Shown here: positions 10,770 to 23,131 of the stretch, in pieces
How the letters are laid out: every line of letters starts with the position of its first letter
Position numbering within the stretch: position 1 is the stretch's first letter
Origin: Amphimedon queenslandica
Taxonomy: Eukaryota > Porifera > Demospongiae > Haplosclerida > Niphatidae
Direction: 5' to 3'
DNA length: 64,000 nt
Assembly (NCBI RefSeq): GCF_000090795.2
Contig: NW_003546459.1
Coordinates: 43,006-107,005 of the forward strand
Translations under genes and position numbers: made by a program
The notes under the pieces: generated by a model
Told to the model about the DNA's origin: nothing
Database searches by the model: none
Seen by the model: only the letters and a program-made list of their open reading frames with translations

Positions 10770-11008
10770 TTCTATTGCTATTGCAGTTAAGTGGGCTCAA
10801 ATTTTAAAGGACAAGGACAAGGACAATTGTTGTTTGTAAATTTATAGGCTTTTATTTTTATTAGTTTTGACTAGAGTAGCATTTTGTATCAGCTAGAGTA
10901 GTTTTTGTTCAATTTAGCAAATAAAGTATTTTTTTAAACAAAAATTAAATTCCTTTAATTTAATGTGGGCAGTGCAGTCCAATACAGACACCACCTCCCA
11001 ACAATAAA

Positions 11009-14000
11009 ATGGATTCCGAAAGTACCTCGGAAAGCACAGAAGTCTTGGATCAGTTTCTGAGTGAATGGAAGACTGAACTGAAGGCGAAGCGAGCTCAGTT
11101 AGATCTAAATACTGGAGCAAAGGAGGGTGCGAAGGATGAGGCGATAGAAGAGCCAGCTAGGAAGCATTATTGTCAAATGCCCGCAAGCTGTGATGACACC
11201 TCGGATGACACTGTTGTTGAACTAAATAGAGTTAATTTTAACGCCTCTTCTCATGAAAGCTCTACCTCGTCTGCTGTGATAGGAGGACCTTCTTTGTTTG
11301 TTTTACCAGCTGGAGGGACGTTGCCTACTGGTAGTTCAGCTACATTTAGCAAGGCTGGCGGTGTGCATTCCCAAGTTCATTCATCTTCATCTACTATTAA
11401 GATAAAGTCACAGAACAGTTTAATTGACACATTAATAACAGATTTGGTAAGTAATTAGTTTAGTGAGTACGAAAAAATTGTTATAATTTAACCAGCATCC
11501 ATTAGAATCTCCACAGAAATGGACGGAGAAATAGTTGGATGTTAAATTTAATCCATGTACCGGTACTTATTAGTACTACACTTATTGTACTGAGCTTGAA
11601 TAAAAATGATTCAATTAATCATCATTTGTCCTGTGCATGTACGGTACATGTGCAATTTTTAAATTCATGTAGGATGAAATGAACACAGTTCCTTTCTTTG
11701 AAGTACAACTTCCAAGAGAGCTTGCTCTCCTGATATTTAATTATTTATCTGTCGTCGATTTATGCCACTGTGCTCAAGTGAGTTACAAATAATGATACTT
11801 TAATTGTGCTTACTGTATAATATACTACTGTGTATAGTACTTGAAATACAATGTATTAAATTTTTAGTTTAGTGATTTATTGAGTATCATATAGTAGGTT
11901 TCTTTTGTTCAACCAAACATTTATTCTTTTTATTTTCTAAGCTACAAGAACAAAAATTATTTACAAAAAAAGACATTGAGTAGATGAGCATGGTCCTATC
12001 AAAAAAAAAAACAACAATAAAGCCTACAAAATTGAATTTCTCAGAAAAATTCAACCTGAAAAAAGAAACCCACTATACAGTTATAGTAAATTATCTCCAT
12101 GTTAGAATAGGCTAATGTTTAATGCAGTGTTGTGGTACATAATGTAGGTGAGTCGTAGCTGGGCTGCACTGGCAGAAGATAATTTATTATGGATAGCAGT
12201 TTGTAGGAGAATGGGATACAGTACAGAGCTAGTAAAGGATCAGGTCATTCATTGGAAGACGGTAGTAAAGGAGCTGATATTACATAGGAAGCAAGTACAA
12301 CAGAACTGGATGGTAAGCACTAGTAATTATTAGTTATGATAATTAATTATACATGTACATGCACATGTATGATTACAGTTTCATTACGTTACAGTTTCAT
12401 TATGCTCAGGGTATCCCAGGCTCTATAGTGTTAGTCTAGTAAACCCTGTGCTATAGTACAGTGGCTTTGACCCATTTTTGAGTAACTTTAAGAAATTCAT
12501 ACATGTACATTGTATGGCCCCACACTTGTCCATTTTTGTGAATGCTCTTACTTTCCTCCCTCTGTCCCTTTCTCAATTGTAATTATTAGGAAAGAGTGTG
12601 TACAGTGACAGTACATAAGCCAACCAGCTCTATAGGATCTTTATGCACTGCTACTTATCATAATAGAGAAGTGCTGGCCTGGTAAGAATGAGTGCATGTA
12701 TTACATGTTATTACAATTATTGTACTATTCACACTAGCGTCTTACCCATACATGTACATATACATGTGTACATGTACAGTACAACTAGAATGTACTATTC
12801 TTTTGTGTAGCATTTAATGAAATACATTGTAGCTGCTGAAAGATTAAGGCAGAGTAAAGTTTGAAAAATTGCCAAAATTTTGACTTTGAGATTTCTGGAC
12901 AAAGAAATAATTTTGCCAAAACGTAATACTTTTTAACAAAATTAATTTTATGTTTTGATAGTTTTTCTTTACATTTTGAATACATACAATATATTATTGC
13001 TTATTCTTTGTTTCCAGTTACAGTACTGGTGTATGTCATTTGTGGTCCCTATCAACTAAGGAGTCAGTATTAGCCCCTCCCACTAGAGCCACTCCCACAT
13101 GTTCTGCTCTCTGTAACTCAATGGGATGTCATTGTGACGCTAATGGTAAACACATGTACTTTTCTAATTAATAATTTTTTAATTTATTAATTGTCAGGAA
13201 ATTGTACCTTGTTTAGTTTAGAGGATTCTAAAGTAAATTATACTTGTAAAGTAAATGAAAGAATTCATTCTCTTGATATGGCAACTAATGGCGGGCACTA
13301 TGCTGTTGCTTTTGCTTCAGGTAAGATACATTGTAATTACTATAAAGAGGAGTGACGTGAATCTGGTTAAATTTAGTATGTGTGTCAATGACGTTATTAT
13401 AGTTCACAGATTTGTTGAATGAATGATAATTGTTTGGTAAATTAATTATAATTGTTTGGTTTGTGCATGATATAATACACACAGGGGAGTTCTTATGATA
13501 ATGCTCTTTCCATGACTGGTTTTTCCTGATGACTTCTATCAGTTGTTATGAAATGCTTCACCATCTGTAAAAGTACAAAAAAATCAAAAATTTAGTGTAG
13601 CAAATAGCAATAATAGTAATTTATACATCCATTTATAGATTCATTTTTTAATAAAATTAATACCCAGTATGCACTTTACTTTTTAATAAGTGGTAATAAT
13701 TCCTTCTCATTTCTTTTCCTTTTTTCTCATCTACTTTTTTGCTGATGACACTAAATGCATTCATGCCATTTCCTTACTCTCTTCTGTCACTTTCCAATGC
13801 AACCTTGATGCTTTATGTCAGTGGAGTTTGATTAACGGAATGCACTTCAATGACTCAGAATGTCACCGAGGTTTTTGAGTGCTAAAACACAGGCTCAGTC
13901 TCCTTCCTATTATCTTAACAATAAACTGATTCCTACAGTTATTATTCATTGAGACCTTAATTGGTGTTATTCTCTCATCAACTTTATCTTGGGAGGATCA

Positions 14001-17000
14001 CATTATCTTTATAACATCTAAAGCATAGGTCTCATATTTAGGACTTTCTCCTCAACTCTTCCTGTTCACATCAAGAAACAGTTGTATTTGTTATGGTCCA
14101 GTCAGTTATATATTGTTCTATTATATAGGGCCTCATTTTATCAAACATGTTGTAATGCTGGAGTATAATTTAAATGGCCACAGTATATTTTAATGCATGA
14201 CTATACACCTCTGACTATAAATCACGTCTGATTACCCTTGATCTACTTTCCCTATCTATATATGGCTTTTGAGATAGCAGATATCACATTCTTCCTAAAA
14301 TCACTTCACTCCCCCTCTCACTCTTCTCACTATTCTTTCAGTGGATTATGTTACCTTCTCCACTTCTAGCCTATACCCATTCCTCTACTAAACTTAGATT
14401 ACAACACAATCTGTCTTCCAATCAGTAATTAAATGAGACATTTTTATTTCAACCTTTGCCAAGATTATGGAATATGCTGTCCTCCTTTGACCCAGAACTG
14501 AATACCTTTAACCACCATAATTAAGTGTATCAAACAATTTTATTGGTCTCACTTCATACAACACTTTGACCCATCTACATTGCCCTTGCTCTCAATGTTT
14601 TGTCCCTCCTCCTACCTCGAATTTTCACCCAAATTACTACTGGTAATTTAACTTTGACTTATTTATTTTTTATACATTCTATTTTTATGCTAGCTGCCTG
14701 GCACTAGTTTCGAGGAGTCGGCGCAGGAGACTACTGGGTACTAACTACTGGGCACATCCCAGGTTGACCACCAGTACTAAACTACTTCATTAGCTGAATC
14801 CTGGATAGTTATTAATAAAATAAAATTAACCATCCAAACCATTCCAATATCCTGGTTACTATACGGAAGTAATTATGACGCACCTGTATGATAGTGTATA
14901 TGTATATATACGCATCTATGTAGGAACCATGCATAGTAGACTGAGCGTACACTGTTTTAGTCCGCACCACGAAGAGAAAAGAATGGCTACTGTGTTGTCT
15001 ACTGTTGGTAGGTCGGTCGTGGCTGCTGGTAGTGTTGTTGCAGAGGAAGCAAAAGGCTACTTCGCCAAGATTAAATCAATGTTTTGGCGACATAAGTTTA
15101 GAATGCTACTGATTGGTGAAACTGGTTCTGGAAAAACTTCGTTTTTAAACCTTCTCTGTAACAGCAATCTAATTGAGGAGTTGGGAGCGCGCGTTGATGG
15201 AGGCAAACTTAGTCAGATCCAGCAGTACCATGACTTGAAAATTGAAAATTCATCCTCGCACCAAATGGAGAGTAAAACAAGTGACGCTAAGCATTACAAA
15301 GCTGAAATATGTGATTTGAAGATCACAGTAATTGATACGCCTGGGTTTGGAGATTCAAGGGGGCTGGAAAAAGATAAAGAAAATGTCCAAAAAATTATCG
15401 ACGCATTGAAGAAAGAAGACTATATCAATTGTGTTTGCCTTGTTGTCAATGGTCGCCAAGCTCGAATGAGTGCTAGTCTCAAATATGTCTTAAGTGAAAT
15501 CAGCACAATTCTGCCCAAAGAAGTTTTTGACAACATCATTGTAGTCTTCACAAACACTGCAGATCCTCTTGATTGCAATTTTGATCTGCATGAATTAGAA
15601 AGTCTCTTTGACAAAAAAGTTCATCATCATTTTTACATCGAAAACCCTTACTGCAGGATTGAGAAGGCCAAACAAAAGGCCACACAGCTTTCAAATGATC
15701 AGATTGCCAGGAGCTTAGAAAAGTCATTCTCAGACACAGCTGCAAGCCTTCAATTGATGCGTGACACGATCAAAGATTTTAAGGATGTTCATACTTTTCA
15801 TTTCATAGAGCTTTTTGAAAAAAAGCAAGAGATAGAAAAAGATGTTATCAAAATTCTCGCTTCTTATGATGAGCAAACAGATTTAGAAAAACAAATCAAA
15901 ATTCAAGAAGAAGAAGTTGATGCTGCGTTGAGGACAGAGAGCCTTTATACAGATTTTAAGACAACAAGAAAAGTGGAGGTCATCAAACCAGTTAAAACAC
16001 CTGAAAAACGTCATAACACACTCTGTGGTGCACCAGGATGTTACTCTAATTGCCATATACCATGTAACCTTGCCAAATCTTATGACCAAGCAATCTTTAA
16101 GACCTGTTCGTGCATGGATGAAACAGGAACATGTAAAAAATGCGGTCATAGCTATCGTCATCACTACCATAATGAAGTTATATTTGAAAAATTCAGTGAA
16201 GAAAGGGAGTTCATTGATGAAGAAATGAAGTCTAGATTTCGACAAGCAAAAGACATGAGAGGAATGGCTAATGTACTACGACAAGGGCTTCAGGAGAAAA
16301 GGAAGGGCTTATTGCGTATCAAAAATAGCCTTCTGCAGGAGCTAAGTGACAAAATTACTGAATTCCAGCAACTTGGCATATCACAACAAAACTATGCTAA
16401 GGTCTTGGAGAAACAATGTGACGTCGTGAAGCTTCGAATTGAAGGGGCCATTGGAGATGAACGAGCTAAACTTAATGCCTTCAAAACTGAAATTGAGAAA
16501 AAAATTGAAGTTGTTATTACAGCTTTGAAGCAGCAGCCAAGTTATTAGATATTGCACGAGCAATAACAATTTAAATATAGTTTTAGGTAGTTTGACTAGT
16601 TTGTTGTTCATTAGTTTGTTTTTTTCATTAGTTTGTTTGATTGATTTTTAGTTATTTTTAATTGTGTATGTGTTTGCCAGATGTGTCTGCATGTCTATCT
16701 GTATTAAACAAATTATTAGAGGCTTTTTCTTGGCATTATTGTACATCACACTTAAAATTTCAAACTACATGTAAGGCATGCATGATCACTTATAGTTGTA
16801 AACTAGATCTGCTAGCTCAAATAATCATTAGCCAAGAGCTAATTTAACAAAACAGTCAAATTTAATTTGAGTATCAATTTCAGGCATGGAGCTATTTAAG
16901 CGTCAACTATATACATAATGTATTATGGTAATAAGAGTAGCCTAGACTGGCTACTAGTATTAGCAAAGACTGGCTACTAGTATTAGCAAAATTTTTGGTT

Positions 17001-20000
17001 CACAGATATATTAACAGCTGGCCAACCCATTGTGATATGCATTGACTTTTGGGAAAAGTTTGGTTTATGAGTAATTGAGTATGTCTAATACACTGGAACT
17101 GGAATAGTAATACTAGAATAACAACTGTCTGCAAGTAACTAAAATACCCAAAAATGGTAAAATACCTATGCTCTAAACCTATCAGCACAATCGATATGCT
17201 ATAGCCAAACTAGGCTAGATTTTTTTGTATAACAGGGCTAGCTCAGTGTAAGTTGATTTTGCTTGTAAGACAATTACTGTGAGGAGGAGTGACATGGATC
17301 ACATTACATTTGCTAAATTTGTAAACGACGTTATTATAGTTCACAGATTTATTGAATAAAAGTTAATTGTTCATGACACTTGCATGTACAATGTACATGT
17401 AGCATTGTGCCATTTGTACATAATGTAATACACACAGTGGAGTGATGCAGAACACTCTTTATGCTCTTTTTTTCATTACTGGTTTTTATTGTTAAATTCT
17501 ATCAGTTGTTATTAAATGTTTTACTGGTCTGTAAAAGTACATGCAATCAAAAAATCTAGTGTCGCAGTAATAGTAATTTATAGTATATACATTCATTTAG
17601 CATTTATTAATAGATCAATATTAGTAACATTTACTGGTATACATGTACATGTATGTTTAATAAAATTGATAATAATTGATATACAGTATCTCATTTCCTT
17701 TTGATAGGTGGTAATGATTCCTTCTCATCCCTTACCCTCCTCATTAATAAAGACTCTTCATTAAGTGATTGGTATAAATCAGCAGTACAACTTCCTAGTT
17801 CTGCTCAGCTTAATAATTTCCACATCAATAAAGTGTCACTCGTTTTATCAGACAAAGAAAATAGTCCGTTTCTATTGTTGTATTCAACTCATTCACATTT
17901 GGTGTTACAGGTAAACACATTGTGTATAGTACCTTTACATGCACCATTCATTAATAATTATTTTGTATAATTGTAATTAAAATATCCCCCAAGTCCCAAC
18001 TAAAAAGCAAGCATGATTTCAACTTTCCTCTTTATACATGTATTAGCATTCACAGCTAGTTAGCATGGAAGTGTTGTGATATCCTGCAGACTATAGCCAA
18101 TGAGTACATGTATACTTTAAATTTTCATGAATCATTAATATTTCTAAGTATCATTTGCTTCCTTTACAGTCTCCATTAGAGTCATTCATTACTGCTACTC
18201 ATTTCCTTGGGGAAGACTCACCTTGTTTTGTGAACTGTTTTACTTACTCCCATCAATCCTCAACAGTTGCTTGTGGCTCTATACATTATGGCTATCATGA
18301 AGTATTAGTGTCTCTACTTAATATTGGACCCTTTTTGTTTTATTCAGGTTCGTCTCTTTGATATTATTTCTGGCGTCAATAAAGAAAGCTATCGTGGGCA
18401 CTCTGGAAGGATCTGCTCCTTATCATTTGACAGAGGTCAGAATAATAGACTGATATCAGGAGGAGAAGACAAAAAGTAATGTTAAACTATGCTAATAGTA
18501 TCGATAGAACTAGTAGCTGTACTAAAACATTAAGGGGCAATCCTAAGCAAGCAAAGTATTGTACATGTACATGTTTAGATGCAGTAGATCCTTGATGTAG
18601 TGACAACAGGGTTTTCTATGGGATTTTGGCATAATGCTGACATGTACATGTGTATGTGTAGTTTCTTGGCTGTTTTTAAATTGCCCATAACTTTAGAAAA
18701 TTAACTCAGAGTCAGCTCAAACTTTCTACATAGCATAAGGACGTCAATATGCATCAGAAAATGTAATAAAAATTGGAAGTGATTTTTGAGCCATTTTTTG
18801 GAAAAACCATGGGCTATAGTACATGGCATTTTTCAGAAATTGGTCCGTTTTTTAAAATGACTATAACTCAAAAAATTTAACTCGGAATCAGCTCAAACAT
18901 TCTACATAGCAAAGGACGTTAATATGCATCAAAAAATGTGATAAAAATTAGGGTGATTTTTTAGCCACTTTTCAGAAAAAAACATGGGCTATAGTACAGG
19001 GTATTTTTCAGAAATTGGTCTGTTTTTTAAATGGCTATAACTCAAAAAAATTAGCTCAGAATCAGCTCAAACTTTCTACATAGCATAAGGACGTTAATAT
19101 GCATCAGAAATCGTGATAAAAAGTGAGGGTGATTTTTTAGCCACTTTTCAGAAAAAACCATGGGCTATAGTACAGGGTATTTTTCAGAAATTGGTATTTT
19201 TCAGAAATTGGTTCGTTTTAAAATGGCTATAACTCAAAAAATTTAACTCGGAATCAGCTCAAATTTTTTACATAGCATAAGGATGTCAATATGCATCAGA
19301 AAATGTAAGTAATAAAAATTGAGGGTGATTTTTTAGCCATAAAAAAACCATGGGCTATATAACCTACAGTACAGGGCACTTTCAAAATTACCTCATTTTA
19401 AAATGTGTTATGTTATTATTTTTGTATTTTCTCATAGGTTGAACTTGTATGATGGCAGTAGTAATTATCCTGTCACTAGTTTATTTGGCATGTCCTCACC
19501 AGTAGTGTGTCTCCAGCTTGAAGATTGGAAAGTAGTTAGTGGAAGGTAAAATTAAACTATACACATATAATAACCAATACACTTATTATGCACCATTCAG
19601 CTTACATGTAAGGCAACCATGGCCCTTTTATCTTTATTACTTTACAATACAATATTTATAGCATTTATTATAAGTGTCACAAATTTACCTATAAGTACCG
19701 TAGATCGGGAAATTTTCGTTGTTAAAGTATTTTCGTGTTTGAAGTGACCCACAAAATTTTGACACACGAAATATTTTCTACAGTGAATAATTAGATTACC
19801 GAAATTAGTCTATTCTAACGTGCAGTAGTGCATGCACAGCTGGCACGAGGCTCTTCTTAAAGCCCAATGAAGGCCTGAAGCCCTCACCCAAGAGGCTCCT
19901 TGTCAGTTTCAGTGCTGTCACGAGCAACTTCCATCAAATAGCAGTCCACCATTGTCAAGAGTTAGTAGCCACGTGTCCCGTTTATAACGCATCCAAAATT

Positions 20001-21711
20001 TTTTGTGTTAAAAAAATTTCGTGGATGGGTCAACCAACGAAAATAAAACACCTTGAAAAAATTTCATACCAATTATTTTTAACACAAAAATTTCCCGATC
20101 TACGGTATAATATATTTTAGGAATTATTTTGTACTGTTTCACAAATTTGATATTTTGCATATTTAGTATTACCATCTTGTACTGATTATAATTATTAATT
20201 TATTTTAATTTTGAAATCCATGAAATTTGCAGCTCTTGAAAATTGTCTGCTGTGCAATTACTGTACAACGCTTTATTTTGGCGGTGCTTTATTTTGGCGA
20301 TTTTGATGTAAAATTGTAATTGGCAGTTTTTAATTTGGCAATTTTTGTGTACACGTGCATTACTAAGCATGCGCATTAATGATTGGCGGTTTTAATATTG
20401 GCGATTCTGCTTGCAAACCGCCAATCGCCAAAATAAAACTCTGCCAAATTAAAGCATTATACGGTATTTTTTGTTGAAAAAAATTTCCGGGTGTCATAAA
20501 TTTATTTTTATACCATTAGTAGTACCTATACAGCTATAGCAATATTCTGAATATTAAATTATAATATTAATCTTATTATAATAGTCGTGATGGCACTGTT
20601 GCTGTATGGGATTTAAGAATAGGACAAGAACTGTGGAGAGGACATGACAGGTACATTAGCGTAACATATACATGTACTGTACATGTACATGTAATAATAA
20701 ATGAGTACATGTACATGCACATGTTTTACATATGTACTGTACACATCTTAATTTTTGAGGTGTATTAAATTTCATTATTTTCGTGCTCACCTTAAATCCA
20801 CGAAATTTAAACCACCTCTAATGCCATTCTATTGTATGTGGACTATGGCCAGAACACGAAAATTAGCTCACACGAATATTAACTTTTGAGCAATTTTCAT
20901 TGAAAACACGAAATTTTGAACCCTCGAAAATTTGAACGTATACGGTACATGTTTTAGAGATACAGGTATAAGAAATTCCAATTTAAATCTACATGTTGTA
21001 TGTGTACATGTACATGTATGACACAGAAACCATTGGCACAAAAAATAAACCAAATAGAACACAAAATACAACTAAAAATAACATAACTCTATTATTTTTT
21101 AGTGATTAGTTTATTTTTAATAGACACTCTGTTTCGCTCTGTGAGGTTGATAATGAGTATCTTATTGTTGCACACATTCCTTCAGTTCAACCTCTCAATA
21201 CTAATGGGAGCCCACAACATTCAAGGTTAGTCTTTATCAGTAAAGTTTATTAACTTTTGTAGTTTTTACTCTAAATGTACAGTAATAATGTAGGCAGGAA
21301 TTTTTGAATAATGGGTAAGTTTTTTTAGTGCACAAAGGGACTTTGGCCTAATTTTGAGTAACTTTAAAAATTCATAAAAAATCTAAATTTGATTGGAATG
21401 AGCTCTAACTTTATACACAACATAGGAACATAGGAAACCCTGCAACTGCCTCATTTTCTCCTGATAAAAAGATGATTTGTCAGCATTATGCCCTAATTAC
21501 TCTTATAGATGTAATCTCATACTATAGTACATGCTTATTATAAAATTCTTTTTTTCATAGGCAGTGTGGTGCTGTCAGAATGTATGATTTTTCAGCTGAT
21601 TTGTCTGATTATGCTAAAAAGCTGCCCTCAATCTGTTCCTCATCTTACGATGAACCATCAGCATCATTTTATAATCTAAACCTTTTATACCCTTATGATA
21701 TAATTCAATAA
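11009..21711 (+). CDS. FBXW8: F-box/WD repeat protein 8 (substrate receptor of a Cullin-RING ligase)
   Basis: Thirteen exons: 11009-11446, 11673-11777, 12148-12312, 12590-12681, 13018-13145, 13198-13320, 17708-17910, 18170-18301, 18348-18475, 19438-19545, 20585-20650, 21124-21225, 21561-21711; the phases close to 646 residues. Exon 1 is a low-complexity acidic/Ser tail. Exons 2-3 hold the F-box (QLPRELALLIFNYLSVVDLC, then SRSWAALAEDNLLW), which binds SKP1. Later exons carry WD repeats (STGVCHLWSL, SGGED, DGTVAVWDLRIGQELWRGHD). The final exon ends in QCGAVRMYDFSAD and YNLNLLYPYD, resembling the characteristic FBXW8 C-terminus. In animals FBXW8 works with CUL7/CUL1. The intron between exons 8 and 9 is only 46 bp. 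Intron 6 hosts a full GTPase gene and a dead retroelement. Confidence 0.88.
13335..13730 (+). repeat. Duplicated end of FBXW8 intron 6 (copy of 17275-17725)
   Basis: The two blocks share GAGGAGTGACRTGRATC, GACGTTATTATAGTTCACAG, TCTATCAGTTGTTATKAAATG, CTGTAAAAGTAC and the start of exon 7 (GGTAATRATTCCTTCTCAT). They flank the retroelement fragment and the nested GTPase gene, so the intervening 3.5 kb sits between direct repeats. The upstream copy of the exon start no longer has an intact reading frame. Confidence 0.8.
13735..14720 (+). mobile_element. Decayed non-LTR retrotransposon reverse-transcriptase 3' part
   Basis: From FADDTKCIHAIS (the YADD-type catalytic motif, here FADD) the translation continues with CNLDALCQWSLINGMHFN, then after frameshifts IGVILSSTLSWEDHI, and later sequence similar to the C-terminal thumb of non-LTR reverse transcriptases. 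Stops and frameshifts are scattered through about 900 bases. The sequence near 14690-14790 (CTGCCTGGCAC... and CTACTGGGTACTAACTACTG) may be its 3' tail. No 5' part or endonuclease was seen. Confidence 0.65.
14983..16548 (+). CDS. AIG1-like GTPase with Cys/His cluster, nested in FBXW8 intron 6
   Basis: An intronless frame of 521 residues from the ATG at 14983; an upstream in-frame ATG at 14875 would add 36 unlikely residues. G1 is GETGSGKTS (residues 45-53), G3 is DTPGFGD (118-124), and G4 reads TNTAD (190-194) instead of NKxD, so guanine recognition may differ. Residues 348-396 hold a Cys/His cluster (LCGAPGCYSNCHIPC, CSC, GTCKKCGHSYRHHYH) that should bind zinc. Coiled-coil-like helices flank it. 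The layout resembles AIG1/septin-like GTPases whose relatives assemble on membranes in immunity. It lies on the same strand as its host gene, has its own stop, and lacks introns, which would fit a retrocopied origin. Function otherwise unknown. Confidence 0.8.
   Translation: MATVLSTVGRSVVAAGSVVAEEAKGYFAKIKSMFWRHKFRMLLIGETGSGKTSFLNLLCNSNLIEELGARVDGGKLSQIQQYHDLKIENSSSHQMESKTSDAKHYKAEICDLKITVIDTPGFGDSRGLEKDKENVQKIIDALKKEDYINCVCLVVNGRQARMSASLKYVLSEISTILPKEVFDNIIVVFTNTADPLDCNFDLHELESLFDKKVHHHFYIENPYCRIEKAKQKATQLSNDQIARSLEKSFSDTAASLQLMRDTIKDFKDVHTFHFIELFEKKQEIEKDVIKILASYDEQTDLEKQIKIQEEEVDAALRTESLYTDFKTTRKVEVIKPVKTPEKRHNTLCGAPGCYSNCHIPCNLAKSYDQAIFKTCSCMDETGTCKKCGHSYRHHYHNEVIFEKFSEEREFIDEEMKSRFRQAKDMRGMANVLRQGLQEKRKGLLRIKNSLLQELSDKITEFQQLGISQQNYAKVLEKQCDVVKLRIEGAIGDERAKLNAFKTEIEKKIEVVITALKQQPSY
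17275..17725 (+). repeat. Second copy of the intron 6 / exon 7 duplication
   Basis: This is the functional copy: it ends in the branch region, acceptor and first codons of FBXW8 exon 7 (exon starts at 17708). See the partner at 13335-13730. Confidence 0.8.
18600..19390 (+). repeat. Tandem array of about five 150-170-bp units in FBXW8 intron 9
   Basis: Units share TTTCTACATAGCATAAGGAC, AATATGCATCAGAAA, GATTTTTTAGCCA, CATGGGCTATAGTACAGG and TTTTTCAGAAATTGGTC. Copies differ by a few to fifteen per cent by eye. The array belongs to the same superfamily as the dispersed units at 7290 and 60960. Confidence 0.75.
19698..20105. mobile_element. MITE with TA target duplication
   Basis: Ends are CCGTAGATCGGGAAATTTT and AAAATTTCCCGATCTACGG-type inverted repeats flanked by TA. 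The interior has ACGAAAAT/ATTTTCGT runs. It lies in FBXW8 intron 10. Confidence 0.8.
20261..20464. mobile_element. MITE with TA target duplication
   Basis: Left end CTGTACAACGCTTTATTTTG, right end CAAATTAAAGCATTATACGG, each next to TA. The interior repeats TTGGCGATTTT-like sequence in both orientations. Confidence 0.7.
20737..20945. mobile_element. MITE with TA target duplication
   Basis: Left end CTGTACACATCTTAATTTTT, right end ending GAACGTATACGG, flanked by TA. The interior has inverted ACGAAATTT blocks. It lies in FBXW8 intron 11. Confidence 0.6.
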
Positions 21712-22057
21712 TAATAGATCTGACTTATGTATTAAAGCCCCAGCTAATATTTTTGTAAATAATCTGGCACTATTAATTTGCATACCTTCTGTAGAGTACC
21801 TGCATATATTGAAATACCATTAAATTTTAGTTATTTTCAAATCAACTACCTACCTATGTTTAACTAACTATAAAAAACTAACTTAACACATACACAATAT
21901 CTATCAAAATGTTCATCAGTATATATATATATATTAAAACCTCAGCTAATATTTTTGTAAATAATCTAGTACATGCATGTATGTATAGCATTCTTGCTAT
22001 CAATAAAATTTAATATAATTGAAATAAAATTATATCAGATATGACAATATGGGCTGA
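21712..22057. other. FBXW8 3' flank, no gene seen
   Basis: AT-rich sequence with two similar stretches containing CAGCTAATATTTTTGTAAATAA (about 21741 and 21943). No exon seen. Confidence 0.4.
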
Positions 22058-22330
22058 TGACAGACAAGCAATAGCTAGTATAAGAAGAGAGAGCATTGTT
22101 ATCCTCTTTGTAATGATTGTTTACTGTTTACTCCTCACTCCTTTTATAATATTCAGAAGAGCCTGACTAGTGACGTCAGAGATTATACACTATGTATTCG
22201 CAAATATTCAAAGAACATACTCTATGACAGTGTTTTTACTACACTCATTAACACAGGTCATGTAGTAGTATCAAAGCATGTAATGGTATCAAAGCAAAGT
22301 ACATGAATCAGAAAAGAGTGAGGAGTAAAC
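22058..22330 (-). pseudogene. Promoter and signal-peptide remnant of a third secreted fibrinogen-like gene
   Basis: On the minus strand the first 12 codons (from the ATG at 22096: MLSLLILAIACL) match the starts of the genes at 23132 and 25571, then similarity ends and stops appear. Upstream, the flank is nearly identical to theirs: TATA box (22141-22148 on the complementary strand), the spacer, and TGACGTCA at 22171-22178. The rest of the gene is gone. Confidence 0.8.
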
Positions 22331-22664
22331 AGTAAACAACCATTACAAAGTGATTAATAAAGTTTGAACTGATTCCAACTTAAAAGTTTTGAGCTACCGT
22401 ATAGTGAGCAATTTTTTTTCCCAAAAATGACTCCAAAATAACCCGAAATGCCCCACATGTAACTATGTTAACATTATTGTTAACTCAGACAAATGTGTCA
22501 ATGTGAACACACTTTAGTTAATTTTAACAAGCATGTGAGTTTACAAGCCTATTGCCCATAAATTTGTGCTAAAAATAACGTCCTTGCTATCAATATTGAT
22601 TATTAATTAAATAAAAAATAATTATAACCAATATAACAACATAAATTGATAACAAAATATATCA

Positions 22665-22957
22665 TACAGGTCCACAATGAGTAGCTCTTTTGATGCGTCT
22701 GATATTCCTATAGTATTCCAGCACATCTTTATTTGCTTGTACACGTGACGGATCAAACCCTTTGACACGGAAAGTCTTTCCGTGTCAAAGTCTTAGCACG
22801 CGAGAGAGCAACATAAGCTTGTCCAGTCTCAAAGACCCCACCTAGGGATATTTCTACACAGTCCAATGTCATGCCCTGACTCTTATGTATAGACATGGCC
22901 CATGCTAGCTTGAGTGGTAGCTGCTTACGACTGAGGGCATTGCCTCCTCCAGTATGG
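22665..22957 (-). pseudogene. Broken copy of PIF1 last exon
   Basis: This segment matches 27365-27650 of the true PIF1 last exon (shared tail RRIKRATHCGPV-type coding, [10 protein letters not shown] region and ALSRKQLPL region). A 14-base inverted repeat (TTTGACACGGAAAG and its complement) around 22758-22786 replaces sequence and breaks the frame. Similarity stops before the exon's acceptor. Confidence 0.85.
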
Positions 22958-23131
22958 TAAACTATGATTTGCTTAATCCCTTAATATGTATATGCATGGT
23001 TTAAAACCTTGTTTTGTTAGGCAAAAAACTTATACAAGCAGGCAAAAATAATAAAGAATAGACAACATTGAGAAATAAAACAGCAAAAATTAGCAGCAAA
23101 ACTAATGAAAAGGTGTCATGAAGTTCAACTT

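Noticed and set aside
14875-14982. Longer N-terminus for the nested GTPase from an upstream ATG
   Set aside because: The extra 36 residues are Tyr/His-rich and unlike the family; the ATG at 14983 has a better context (AAAAGAATGG) and gives a sensible start.
16925-16992. Short tandem duplication (GACTGGCTACTAGTATTAGC twice)
   Set aside because: A simple two-copy intronic duplication with no sign of function.
18600-19390. CRISPR-like array
   Set aside because: The genome is animal, the units are 150-170 bp and diverge throughout with no constant repeat and variable spacer pattern.
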